Below, in pieces: positions 8,515-17,429 of a stretch of DNA of 43,577 bases. The position numbers were made by a program, and so were the translations under genes. The DNA is from Victivallales bacterium (GTDB lineage: Bacteria > Verrucomicrobiota > Lentisphaeria > Oligosphaerales > Oligosphaeraceae): contig JAGCSE010000139.1 in assembly GCA_017964325.1 (NCBI GenBank), positions 1 to 43,577 of the forward strand, in the 5' to 3' direction. Numbering within the stretch: position 1 is the stretch's first letter; the number at the start of each line of letters is the position of its first letter. A model generated the notes under the pieces. The model made no database searches, was not told the origin of the DNA, and worked only from the letters and a program-made list of their open reading frames with translations.

Positions 8515-9948
8515 ATGCAATCACATCCAAACATTGTCATGTTCGTTTCTGATGACCAAGGGGCCTGGGCACTTGGCTGCGCAGGAAATGACGAACTCAA
8601 GACACCAACACTCGACAAACTCGCAGCAAACGGCGTCCGTTTTGAAAATTTCTTCTGTGTCTCGCCCGTTTGTTCGCCTGCTCGCGCCTCTCTGCTCACA
8701 GGGCGCATTCCTTCGGACCATGGCATCCAAGACTGGCTCCGCAAAGGAAATATCGATGATCCGGAAGGCAATTTCAGTGGAAGAGATCGTGCCATTGGCT
8801 ATCTCAATGGGTTGGACGGATTTACAGATTACCTAGCCCAAGCCGGCTATGTCTGCGGCTTTTCCGGAAAATGGCATCTCGGAGACAGCGCACGTCCGCA
8901 AAAAGGCTACTCCTATTGGGAGGCATACGCCTTCGGCGGGGGAGATTACAACAATTATGTATGGCTTGACCATGGCAAGCCTTATCGCCGCACAGATTAT
9001 GTCACAGACTATGTCACGGAGAAGGCCATCGACTTCCTACATGAACGCCATGGCAAAACAGAACCATTCATGTTGAGCGTCCATTACACCGCGCCTCACT
9101 CTCCATGGGCGCAGCGTTTCCACCCCCCCGAAATATGGCATCAATATGACAACTGTCCGTTCAATTCGACACCAAATCTCCCACGACATCCATGGCAATC
9201 GCCGACGGCCCCGCAGGGCTACACGCCCGAATCAAGACGTGAAAACCTCCAAGGCTACTACACCGCCATCACGGCAATGGACACGGGAATCGGTCATATC
9301 ATGGCTGAACTCGAACGCATGGAAATACTTCAAGACACGCTCGTAATCTTCAGCGGAGACAATGGCATGAACATGGGGCACCACGGCATCTGGGGCAAAG
9401 GCAACGGCACTTTCCCGCTGAACATGTATGACACATCCGTCAAAATCCCATTCATCATATCATGGGCTGGTCACATCCGTGCCAATTGGGTCGCCAACGG
9501 CTTGCACAGCCATTACGACGTATTCCCGACCATCCTTGATATCGCAGGAATCAAAAATCCCCTCGCCGACCGCCTCCCTGGACATAGTTTTGCACACAAC
9601 CTCTTGGAGGGCAATGATGAAGGGGAAGAAAACGTGGTAGTCTATGATGAATACGGACCTGTCCGCATGATTCGCTCAAAAGACTGGAAATACGTCCACC
9701 GCTACCCCTACGGTCCTCATGAGCTCTACCATCTGGCCGACGATCCAGACGAAACACAAAATCTTGTTGATTCGCCAGAATATGCCAGCCGCGTGACAGC
9801 CATGCGTTCACAATTGCGTAATTGGTTTGCAAAATATGTAAATCCATCCCGTGACGCAGTCTATGAAGGTGTCAACGGGTTCGGTCAAAACGGCATGACG
9901 GGTCTTGAAGCGAACGGCGAATGCCCATGGGAACAGCCTCATTCATAA
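8515..9948 (+). CDS. Type I (CxPxR) sulfatase
   Basis: A 477-residue arylsulfatase-family enzyme. The formylglycine motif is 'CSPARASLLTGR' with Cys53 as the residue to be oxidised. Metal-binding acids appear at 'VSDDQG' near residue 12 and at 'FSGDNGMNMGHHG'; 'GKWHLG' is the conserved Lys/His segment. It hydrolyses sulfate esters, most likely on a polysaccharide or glycan given the glycosidases and esterase in the window. The protein starts almost directly with the catalytic strand and has no signal peptide, so it acts in the cytoplasm unless the start is wrong. An AAGAGG (8506-8511) supports ATG 8515. No sulfatase-maturation radical-SAM gene is in the window. Confidence 0.93.
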   Translation: MQSHPNIVMFVSDDQGAWALGCAGNDELKTPTLDKLAANGVRFENFFCVSPVCSPARASLLTGRIPSDHGIQDWLRKGNIDDPEGNFSGRDRAIGYLNGLDGFTDYLAQAGYVCGFSGKWHLGDSARPQKGYSYWEAYAFGGGDYNNYVWLDHGKPYRRTDYVTDYVTEKAIDFLHERHGKTEPFMLSVHYTAPHSPWAQRFHPPEIWHQYDNCPFNSTPNLPRHPWQSPTAPQGYTPESRRENLQGYYTAITAMDTGIGHIMAELERMEILQDTLVIFSGDNGMNMGHHGIWGKGNGTFPLNMYDTSVKIPFIISWAGHIRANWVANGLHSHYDVFPTILDIAGIKNPLADRLPGHSFAHNLLEGNDEGEENVVVYDEYGPVRMIRSKDWKYVHRYPYGPHELYHLADDPDETQNLVDSPEYASRVTAMRSQLRNWFAKYVNPSRDAVYEGVNGFGQNGMTGLEANGECPWEQPHS

Positions 9949-9977
9949 AGCTTTCCACTGTTTTTTTGCCAGCATAT

Positions 9978-10006
9978 TTGTAAATGTGATTTTGCAATTA
10001 TATTAT
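9978..10006 (+). promoter_or_regulatory. Candidate sigma70-type promoter of the 10054 operon
   Basis: TTGTAA (9978-9983), a 17-bp spacer and TATTAT (10001-10006) lie 48 bp upstream of ATG 10054. This matches consensus spacing and is the best promoter-like site before the signalling and polysaccharide genes. No experimental support. Confidence 0.45.
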
Positions 10007-10053
10007 GTAATTTGCCCTCTGCATAAAAACGATTGTTACCACAACATCACAAT

Positions 10054-11685
10054 ATGAGCGATAAAAAAAAGCAAATTCTAGTTATTGACGATGAGAAATT
10101 CTCCTTGACGACCGTCCAGGCTTGTCTGCGTGGGGAGAATTATGAGCTCTCGTTATGCCTTGATCCCTTGGAAGCATATTCACAATTCAAAAAGGCCAAG
10201 CGCTTTGATGTCATCATAACGGACATCAACATGAACGCCATCAACGGCTTCGACCTGCGGGACCTCATCCGTGCATCGGATAAACTCGTCCCCATCATCT
10301 TCATGTCGGCGATGACGGACAATCTCGACAATGCCTTGATGCGGCAGATATCATCAGACCGTTACTCCTACTACATGAACAAGAGCTTCAAGAAGAAGGA
10401 CTTGCTTGTCATGCTTGACCGCGTGCTCGAAGTCCCGAATGCCTTGCAGGAAATCTCCAGGCTGAAAAACAGCCAGGACAACGACCTCAAGTTAGCAGGA
10501 CAGATACAGAAGCTCATGCTGCCCCCATGGAGTATGGTCAACGAAGATTTCGTCGCATCCTATGTCTATGAACCGCAGTCGCTTGTATCAGGCGACCTTC
10601 ATGAGCTTTTTCCATTGGGAAACCATCGCTACATCAGCATTGTAGGCGACATTTCAGGGCATGGAGTCTCCGCCGCCCTCTGCATGACGCCTATCCTGCT
10701 GTTCATCAGAAGCTTGATTGAAAAACAGCCAGTGGAAAAGTTGACTCCTGATTTCATCCTAACGCAGCTCAACAACATCTTCTGCGACAATTTCCACAAA
10801 ATTGAATATATGTCCTGCCTGATCGCCCTATGGGATTTTGAGAACAACCACCTCACTTACCAAACGGCGGGGCATCCTGACCTCCTCTGCCTGGATTTCA
10901 AAAGCAAGAAGCTCCAGACCATCAATCCAGACAAAATTGGTTCGGGACTCATCGGCATCGAAAAGGGAAGCCAGTTCCCACCGGAGTACAACATAGAGTT
11001 CGATTTTACGGAAGATCATCTTTTCTTGGCATATACTGACGGTCTTTTTGATATCGGCTCAAAACAATATCCAGACTCTTTCATTGAAGAAAGCGAATTA
11101 TACGACCTCATCACCTCCTTGACGGATACGGAATGCACTGTCACCCTGCCCTTCCTAATCAGAAATTTCATCGAACAAATCGGTTATGATTTTCCGTCGG
11201 ACGACATCTTCCTTTTCGCCATCCGCAAAAACACCACCGCGCAACACCAGACGTTCATCTCCAAAATCAGCACGGACATCAACGAAACGAACACCATGCT
11301 GGACCGTGTGCACGAATATCTCACATCTGCCACGGAAAAGTGTCTCACCAGCCAGGAGGACAGCATTGAAATCCTCCTTGGTGAAGTCTTGATCAACGCC
11401 GTCCAACATGGAAAGGACATCGCCAACGCCGCCCACAACGGCATCATCGTGCAAATCAGGCCATTGGAAGATAAAGTCGAAATCACCGTACTGGAGCGCG
11501 GCGTATTCTGGGATACGGACAGGAGTTTCAGCGGCGCGGAAATGGATAGATTGCTTAACGAATTGAACGACAATTTCATGCAACATGGTCGCGGTCTCCC
11601 GCTCATTTACAGCATCGCCTCCACCGTCACACGTATGCACTACCATGGACTGAACAAGTCCGTATTCTACATAGACAACAACTAA
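10054..11685 (+). CDS. Response regulator with PP2C phosphatase and HATPase (anti-sigma kinase) domains, HsbR-like
   Basis: A 543-residue three-domain protein. Residues ~6-125 are a receiver domain: acidic 'IDDEK', phospho-acceptor Asp57 in 'IITDINMN', and Lys in 'NKSFKKKD'. Residues ~165-395 are a SpoIIE/RsbU-type PP2C phosphatase with metal-binding 'SGDLHEL', 'GDISGHGVSAAL', 'AYTDGLFD' and 'SDDIFLF'. Residues ~405-540 are an RsbW-like HATPase with the N-box 'LLGEVLINAVQHG' and the G-box 'HGRGLPLIYSI'. The architecture equals Pseudomonas HsbR, which takes phosphate from the Hpt protein HptB and sets the phosphorylation of an anti-anti-sigma factor. A TTG at 10033 is an alternative start, but ATG 10054 directly precedes the receiver domain. 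An Hpt gene follows after 20 bp. Confidence 0.88.
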   Translation: MSDKKKQILVIDDEKFSLTTVQACLRGENYELSLCLDPLEAYSQFKKAKRFDVIITDINMNAINGFDLRDLIRASDKLVPIIFMSAMTDNLDNALMRQISSDRYSYYMNKSFKKKDLLVMLDRVLEVPNALQEISRLKNSQDNDLKLAGQIQKLMLPPWSMVNEDFVASYVYEPQSLVSGDLHELFPLGNHRYISIVGDISGHGVSAALCMTPILLFIRSLIEKQPVEKLTPDFILTQLNNIFCDNFHKIEYMSCLIALWDFENNHLTYQTAGHPDLLCLDFKSKKLQTINPDKIGSGLIGIEKGSQFPPEYNIEFDFTEDHLFLAYTDGLFDIGSKQYPDSFIEESELYDLITSLTDTECTVTLPFLIRNFIEQIGYDFPSDDIFLFAIRKNTTAQHQTFISKISTDINETNTMLDRVHEYLTSATEKCLTSQEDSIEILLGEVLINAVQHGKDIANAAHNGIIVQIRPLEDKVEITVLERGVFWDTDRSFSGAEMDRLLNELNDNFMQHGRGLPLIYSIASTVTRMHYHGLNKSVFYIDNN

Positions 11686-11705
11686 GCATAAAGGCATTTG
11701 GCAAC

Positions 11706-12041
11706 ATGGATAAAGCTATCGTCGATTACATGAAGGAAAACCTAGGGCTTGATGACATGGATATCATCAAGGAGATCTACGACGAATACACAAGCACCGT
11801 CAAAGGAAAGCTAGCGGAAGCGGATTCCGCACTCCAAGCGCAGGATTTTCCCACGCTCGCCAAGCACGCCCATGCCATGAAAGGATGCGCCTTGAATATT
11901 GGACACGAAGCACTTGCAATAGTCGCCAAGGAACTCGAATATCTGGGCAAGGGGCTCGGTCCCGAACCGCCGTCAGCTGGAAACTGTTCCCTGCTCCTGC
12001 AAAAATTGCATGACATATTCCATAAGTTTTTGGAACTCTAG
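11706..12041 (+). CDS. Hpt-domain histidine phosphotransfer protein (HptB-like)
   Basis: A 111-residue single-domain protein, all helical. The phosphorylatable histidine is His56 in 'HAMKGCALNIG', the canonical HxxKGxxxxxG motif of Hpt domains. The preceding helix 'DIIKEIYDEYTSTVKGKLAEAD' is also typical. It would shuttle a phosphoryl group between a hybrid histidine kinase elsewhere and the receiver domain of the protein encoded just upstream. The 20-bp gap and shared orientation suggest one transcript. No kinase gene is present in this window. Confidence 0.9.
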   Translation: MDKAIVDYMKENLGLDDMDIIKEIYDEYTSTVKGKLAEADSALQAQDFPTLAKHAHAMKGCALNIGHEALAIVAKELEYLGKGLGPEPPSAGNCSLLLQKLHDIFHKFLEL

Positions 12042-12091
12042 GCTTATGGAACTCCGAATGTAATATATATCTATTTTCATAATTACGGATC

Positions 12092-12853
12092 ATGGCATAC
12101 TCCCAAAAGACAGATAATCCAGAGGAAATCGAACGTATCGTCCAGAGCATCCTCCATCGAAGACGCAAGATATTTCTTGCACGTTCGCTGAAGCTGACCA
12201 TCTGGGATATGACGATCAAGGGGTCACTGTTTATCAAACGTACCATTGACATCGTCGCTTCCATTTTACTACTGTTTATCCTGTCTCCATTTTTGTTGAT
12301 TCTGTGTATCCTCATCAAAATAGATTCAGACGGTCCCATCATATACCAGTCAATACGCATCGGACAATATGGACGACCTTTCAATTTCTTTAAATTCCGC
12401 TCCATGTACGTCAATTCGGCAGAAATATTAGAAAAAATGCAAAAGAAAGCAAATATAAATGACGGTTCACGCACGCAAACAGTTGCCCTATCAGACTTAA
12501 ACAAGCCCAAAGGCAATGACGAACGCATCACAAGGGTCGGTCGTTTTATCCGTAAAGCCTCCATAGACGAACTTCCACAATTGGTCAATGTTTTGCTTGG
12601 AGACATGAGCCTGGTCGGCCCACGCCCCCCCATTCCTCCGGAAGTAGCCAACTATACATTGGAACAAAGAAAAAGGCTCAATGTCAAACCTGGAATCACC
12701 TGCATCTGGCAAGTTGCAGGTCGCAGCGACATTCCCTTTGAACAGCAAGTGGAACTTGACAAGCAATACATTTCCAACCATAATCTATTCACAGACTTAT
12801 GGATTCTCCTAAAAACCATTCCAGCCGTCATCACTGGAAAAGGCGCCTATTAA
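12092..12853 (+). CDS. Polyprenyl-phosphate sugar-1-phosphate transferase (exopolysaccharide initiating enzyme)
   Basis: A 253-residue bacterial sugar transferase (PF02397 type). It has one membrane-insertion segment (about residues 52-75, 'IVASILLLFILSPFLLILCILI') followed by the catalytic domain: 'GPIIYQSIRIGQYGRPFNFFKFRSM', the Asp-Glu of 'SIDELPQLVNVLLGDMSLVGPRPP', and 'VKPGITCIWQVAGRS'. It moves a sugar-1-phosphate from a UDP-sugar to undecaprenyl phosphate, the first committed step of exopolysaccharide assembly. It lacks the large N-terminal CoA-binding/membrane region of WbaP, so it is the short form. It is the first biosynthetic gene after the signalling pair. Confidence 0.93.
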   Translation: MAYSQKTDNPEEIERIVQSILHRRRKIFLARSLKLTIWDMTIKGSLFIKRTIDIVASILLLFILSPFLLILCILIKIDSDGPIIYQSIRIGQYGRPFNFFKFRSMYVNSAEILEKMQKKANINDGSRTQTVALSDLNKPKGNDERITRVGRFIRKASIDELPQLVNVLLGDMSLVGPRPPIPPEVANYTLEQRKRLNVKPGITCIWQVAGRSDIPFEQQVELDKQYISNHNLFTDLWILLKTIPAVITGKGAY

Positions 12854-12886
12854 CATCGAACATTCTATAAAAGGCAACGGCTGCCC

Positions 12887-14206
12887 ATGAAGGCCATTCT
12901 CAACATCCATAGTGAGTATTCACAATGGTTCCTGGAATTCTTCAATTTCAGGAATCCATACACCTTACCGTTTGTCGCCAAGCCACTTGCATACCATCTC
13001 CTTGACTTCTGCTCCAACTTGAAAATCAATGAGGTCCTCATATTGGACTACCTCTACAATGAAAGACTGGCTCAACAATTCAACAAAAGCTCACTTTGGT
13101 ATCCCAAACTGAAATACATAGGTGTCAAGACAATCCCGAATGTCAAGCATCTTGTTGATTTCCACCATAAATTCTGTGAAAACGACGATACGCTCGTCAT
13201 GAATGGTTTGTTCTTCATCGGCGGTTCGTCCAACCATTTAGAGAGTCAAGAGCAACTTATACAAGCACTTGAACCTGCAAATACGCCACCAACATCATCC
13301 GGAATCTACCTATACCGTCGAGACGGCCTCTTCAAAGTCAAACTCCCTGGCATAACACAGTTAAACTCAATTCAGGATTATTTTAATCTAAATCTCTCTC
13401 TTCTGAAACCGCACCGTCCTTGTAGCCTCCCTGGCTATGCGCAAAAAGACGGAGTCGTATTCGGCATCAATCCAGTCATCATGCCAGGCAGTTATTTCAG
13501 TACGCTGCCCCCCGCCGAGCAGCCTCTTTCGGAAGATGAACAAGAAGTCAAGCTGTTGTTCGGAGACAATGTCAGACTCGAACGCAACTGCACATTCCAA
13601 GGCCCCGTGATCATCGGTAGCAATGTCGTCATCGATGAAATGGTCCATGTCGAGCGAAGTATCATACTTGACAATTCATATATTTCATACGATCTTGAAA
13701 TCAAAGATAAAATCATCGAAGCCCACACCATCATTGATCCCATCTCCCAAGCCAAAGTCACCATCGAAAGAAATGACCTGCTTGCTAGCGCTTATCCGCA
13801 CATAGGGAATAAAATATATAATTTTATAGGAATATGTTTTGATTATCTTCTAACTATTTGGCTGGTTCTCCACCTTTCATTCTGCTATACAATCTTCCTG
13901 CTGTTTTTCTTCTCCTGGACAACACATTCAAAATATTGGTTCTTCAAACTTTCGCTTGACAAATACACAGGCGCCTTCCAATGTCTGAAAGGCCGTAAAA
14001 AACTAGTCGGATACGCATATCCTCCAGCACAAGCCGCCCTTTTCACTTACACAGAATCCATATCCGACTCAACGGATACAGTCCAGTTGCTCATTGATGA
14101 CCAATATTTCCAAAACCATAATACATTTTTCTTTAGAATTGCCCTACTCTTTTCAATTCTCATAAAACGCCTATTCCAAAGCAATGCCCACCTCCCCGTT
14201 TATTGA
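12887..14206 (+). CDS. Nucleotidyltransferase-like / left-handed beta-helix protein with C-terminal membrane segments
   Basis: A 439-residue protein. Residues ~1-110 resemble the end of a GlmU-type Rossmann nucleotidyltransferase domain ('TLPFVAKPLAYHLLDF', 'EVLILDY') but lack the N-terminal GxGxR nucleotide loop, so catalysis is doubtful. Residues ~220-300 are left-handed beta-helix hexapeptide repeats ('VRLERNCTFQGPVIIGSNVVIDEMVHVERSIIL' in pieces). After that come one or two hydrophobic segments ('FDYLLTIWLVLHLSFCYTIFLL', about 325-347, and 'FRIALLFSILIKRLF' near the end). Its place in the polysaccharide operon suggests a role in sugar-nucleotide supply or modification, anchored to the membrane. 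The exact function is not recognised. It overlaps the next gene by 23 bp. Confidence 0.6.
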   Translation: MKAILNIHSEYSQWFLEFFNFRNPYTLPFVAKPLAYHLLDFCSNLKINEVLILDYLYNERLAQQFNKSSLWYPKLKYIGVKTIPNVKHLVDFHHKFCENDDTLVMNGLFFIGGSSNHLESQEQLIQALEPANTPPTSSGIYLYRRDGLFKVKLPGITQLNSIQDYFNLNLSLLKPHRPCSLPGYAQKDGVVFGINPVIMPGSYFSTLPPAEQPLSEDEQEVKLLFGDNVRLERNCTFQGPVIIGSNVVIDEMVHVERSIILDNSYISYDLEIKDKIIEAHTIIDPISQAKVTIERNDLLASAYPHIGNKIYNFIGICFDYLLTIWLVLHLSFCYTIFLLFFFSWTTHSKYWFFKLSLDKYTGAFQCLKGRKKLVGYAYPPAQAALFTYTESISDSTDTVQLLIDDQYFQNHNTFFFRIALLFSILIKRLFQSNAHLPVY

Positions 14207-15320
14207 TTTTACTGCTTCACACGACACAACTGTCAACCAGTTGATTGCCGACACAATTTGCGATTTGCAGCATGACATACATCAAATTGCAGATTCCTCA
14301 ATTTTTTCCATCTATATGGGTGGCGGATACGGCAGAGGCGAAGGCGGCGTGTTCATAACAGACGATCAACGACATCTTCCTTATAATGATATTGATTTCT
14401 TCGTCTTCACTCGTCGTAAATTATCATGGAAACGGAAAGCATTTGATGATGCGTTACAAAAAATCGGTCTAGAGTACACACATCGTCTCGGTATCTCCAT
14501 TGATTTCGCCCCAGCCAAAAATATCGACAAGTTCCGCAAAGAACAGCATACACTCATGTATCAGGAACTTCTCTATCGCCACGTGCTTATCCATGGGCCG
14601 GATATCCTGTCCGACATAACCTGTTTGCCTCCCCATGACCTTCCCGCACTTGAAGGCTTAAGATTATTGGTGAATAGAGGAATGGGACTTTTGCTGGCCA
14701 TCAAAAAACTGGCGGATGAGCCAGAAGCACCCGACACGATTGATTTCGCTGTAAGAAACATGCATAAAGCCGCGCAAGGTGCGGGCGATGCCCTGCTGAT
14801 AGCCATGCATCGCTATGACTATAGTTTTGAAAGAAGGCTTCAACTTATTCAATATGATGCTAAGACCAATCCAGCCTTCAAGGAACTCGCACCACTTTAC
14901 AAAGATGCCCTTGATTTCAAAATTTTTCCATCATCTTCCCATTTAAACCCTTTAGAAATGCTCCCAAAATACACAGGCGCTTGGTACGAGGCAGCCAAAT
15001 ATTTTGTTGCCATCACCACGGACAGGACTCCAGCCATCCTTCAAACACCATCTCTGTTGTCTGATTGCATTTACCAGCATCCGAATTTTAAGGGACGCGG
15101 TCCGTTCATCAATGCGTTCAGATGGATGGCGAAAACTAAAACTTTCTCCCCCATGCAACTTCTGTTCAAGAATCCAACAACGCGACTTTTCTCACAAGTC
15201 TCACAGGAATTATTTGAAATTCATGAGAAAATAGCTATAGTAAAAGGTAAAATAGGAGAATTGTTTATCAATGATAAGCAATTCAAGTCATTATTCCGCT
15301 TGTGGCGGATTTTCAACTAA
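14184..15320 (+). CDS. Pol-beta-superfamily nucleotidyltransferase-like protein
   Basis: A 378-residue soluble protein. 'YMGGGYGRGEGGV' followed ~25 residues later by 'PYNDIDFFVF' gives the G-S/G-x(n)-R-GE...DxD signature of minimal nucleotidyltransferases of the pol-beta superfamily. A further Asp in 'LGISIDFAP' could be the third acid. The C-terminal ~200 residues are mostly helical and unassigned. Such proteins transfer a nucleotide to protein, RNA or small molecules. None is a standard exopolysaccharide enzyme, yet this gene overlaps its operon neighbour by 23 bp and shares its direction. Function unknown. Confidence 0.6.
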   Translation: MPTSPFIDFTASHDTTVNQLIADTICDLQHDIHQIADSSIFSIYMGGGYGRGEGGVFITDDQRHLPYNDIDFFVFTRRKLSWKRKAFDDALQKIGLEYTHRLGISIDFAPAKNIDKFRKEQHTLMYQELLYRHVLIHGPDILSDITCLPPHDLPALEGLRLLVNRGMGLLLAIKKLADEPEAPDTIDFAVRNMHKAAQGAGDALLIAMHRYDYSFERRLQLIQYDAKTNPAFKELAPLYKDALDFKIFPSSSHLNPLEMLPKYTGAWYEAAKYFVAITTDRTPAILQTPSLLSDCIYQHPNFKGRGPFINAFRWMAKTKTFSPMQLLFKNPTTRLFSQVSQELFEIHEKIAIVKGKIGELFINDKQFKSLFRLWRIFN

Positions 15321-15407
15321 TGCGATTATTCTTCTAAAAGATAGAGATAATTTCAGCATTATCATATATATAATATAATATATTATATAGTGACTAAAGG
15401 CGAAAAA

Positions 15408-17390
15408 ATGTCTCAGCAACTAGAGCCCATTTACAATACAGATGAAATCAGAATGCGCAGAATGCTGGCGTATAAGAGCCTTATTCTGTCCATTCTGAAA
15501 AAAAGCATCATATTCCTCGTCCTTATCGCCATATTGGTCACGGCGGGAGTTCTTTATTTTTTCTACAAACAAAATTTAAAACTGCCCTATAGGCACAAGG
15601 CCACCACAAGTCTCGTTTACGACCCCAAACACACTACTGGTGTATCTTCCATTTCCCTCGGCATTGTTTCCCAAGTTATTTCCTCTCGCCAGTTAAAGGA
15701 TGAAGCCGCAAAACTTGTGAATCTTCCCCAACATGAACAAAGTAAAATTAACGGCGCCATCGAAATCACCATACCACGTGGCACACCCAATCTTCTGGTC
15801 ATAACTGCGGGAGCAGACAAACCAGAAGAGGCGATTGACTTAGTAAACATGTATGCTAGACTTGCGGTCAAAGCATACAGCCAATATAGGGTTGAAAATC
15901 TTCGCGGGAAAATCAATGAACTGAACAAACAAAAAACCGTCAAGACAAGTGACCTGCAGTCAATCGAAGCTGAGCTGCAGAAACTAGTCGAATCCATGAC
16001 CGCCTCCACACCCGCTCAGGAACTGGAACGTCTCAAGCAATTGACCTACAGGCAACAAGACGAAATCTCCCAGATTATCAAGCAGACTGCAAATGAAAAA
16101 CTGCGTCATGAGCGGCTAGTCAAAAGTATGGAAGGTGTAAACCAAGATGCCATCAAGAATTATAAACGCATCATCGGGCTTATTACAGAACGAGACAAGT
16201 ATGCGGCCATCCTGGAAGCAAAAAAACAACTCTACACGGAAATCATGCCTCAAGTCATTCAAGCCAGAAGCGACTATGAATATGCCCAGAAAAATCTTGA
16301 TAAAGTTTTGGAAGAATTGAAAATCAATGAAACTGATGTTCTCTTCATAGGAGATGCCTTTACAAGCAATGCAGAACTAGAGAACTCTGAAACTCTATTA
16401 GCCATTTTGGCACAGCACCAGTTAGTCGCGGAGCAGGAGCTGGAAAAAACACAAACGCGAATCAGCGAAATTCGTGAACTCCTCCCAAGACAATCGGAAC
16501 TCATGCAGAAAAGAGATGAATGCAAGGCTAGTCTAGCCAAATTGGAAGACGATATCAATACCAACAGCTTCCTTATCTCCCTCGCCAATCAGGAGCTTAA
16601 AATTTTGGAAACGGCTGACAACGCCTTCTTTTCTGGTGGTCTTGATACAAAAAAGTTTGTACTTAGTACTTTCATAGGATGCCTATGCAGCTTCTTCTGC
16701 GCCATTCTCCTAATCAGCATCTTCTCCAGATTCGGTTCCATCAATTCTGCCACAGAGCTACAGGATCTCGCTGAAATCGAAGTGTTTGACATGTCAGTAT
16801 CAAAACTAAAGAATTTCGATGAAGCGCATCTGAAAGAATTCACCAGCAACATTTACTATGAACTTAGCCAAATCATGCCTGACAGAGCACTCCTTTTTTA
16901 TGGGGCTTTAAGAGGAAGCTATTCAACCTCTTTGCTTTTTGATCAAATGCTATTCCAATTCGCAATAAACGGTGTTCGCGTCTTCGTCCTCAATCTTGAA
17001 CCTTACAATATGACAGTCAATCCCCAAAACCCATCCGCGACAAGCGATGCCAATGCAGAGGATGAAGTCGCCGCTGAACTTCTTGGCGTAGAGAAACAAG
17101 GCAATTTTGGTTTATTCAAACTCGGTAATGCCAATTTTCTTTCCCCTAATGAAAATGATATCTTGCGAATGGATTTTGAAACACTTTTGAACCATTATGA
17201 TAAAATTTTCATCTGCCGTCAAGCGCAGTTCTCCGGTAAGGAACTGTTATTCAAGCAGTTGACAACCATGACAAAAAGCTGCCTTCTAAGCGTCGGCAAA
17301 AACAAGTCACCGAGAAGTTTCCTGAAACTGATCAGAGACAGTCATGCAGATGAAGACACAATTATCACTGGCATCTTCACCGAACCATAA
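15408..17390 (+). CDS. Wzz/GumC-type chain-length determinant with degenerate BY-kinase-like C-terminus
   Basis: A 660-residue inner-membrane protein. TM1 is about residues 28-50 ('IIFLVLIAILVTAGVLYFFY') and TM2 about 417-442. The periplasmic region between them has a Wzz domain ('HKATTSLVYDP', 'LPQHEQSKINGAIEITIPRGTPNLLVITA') and long coiled coils (about 170-400). The cytoplasmic C-terminus (~495-660) is laid out like the CpsD/Wzc tyrosine kinase but lacks Walker A: 'LLFYGALRGSYSTSLL' stands where GExGxGKS/T would be, and 'VFVLNLEPYNMT' replaces the Walker A' DxDxR. No Tyr cluster is present. It should control polymer length and export with the Wza-like protein next door. ATG 15408 is favoured over GTG 15390 by AAAGG at 15396-15400. 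Confidence 0.85.
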   Translation: MSQQLEPIYNTDEIRMRRMLAYKSLILSILKKSIIFLVLIAILVTAGVLYFFYKQNLKLPYRHKATTSLVYDPKHTTGVSSISLGIVSQVISSRQLKDEAAKLVNLPQHEQSKINGAIEITIPRGTPNLLVITAGADKPEEAIDLVNMYARLAVKAYSQYRVENLRGKINELNKQKTVKTSDLQSIEAELQKLVESMTASTPAQELERLKQLTYRQQDEISQIIKQTANEKLRHERLVKSMEGVNQDAIKNYKRIIGLITERDKYAAILEAKKQLYTEIMPQVIQARSDYEYAQKNLDKVLEELKINETDVLFIGDAFTSNAELENSETLLAILAQHQLVAEQELEKTQTRISEIRELLPRQSELMQKRDECKASLAKLEDDINTNSFLISLANQELKILETADNAFFSGGLDTKKFVLSTFIGCLCSFFCAILLISIFSRFGSINSATELQDLAEIEVFDMSVSKLKNFDEAHLKEFTSNIYYELSQIMPDRALLFYGALRGSYSTSLLFDQMLFQFAINGVRVFVLNLEPYNMTVNPQNPSATSDANAEDEVAAELLGVEKQGNFGLFKLGNANFLSPNENDILRMDFETLLNHYDKIFICRQAQFSGKELLFKQLTTMTKSCLLSVGKNKSPRSFLKLIRDSHADEDTIITGIFTEP

Positions 17391-17429
17391 CCATTCTTCT
17401 TATTTCAACATTCAGATAGAGCTACGCAC

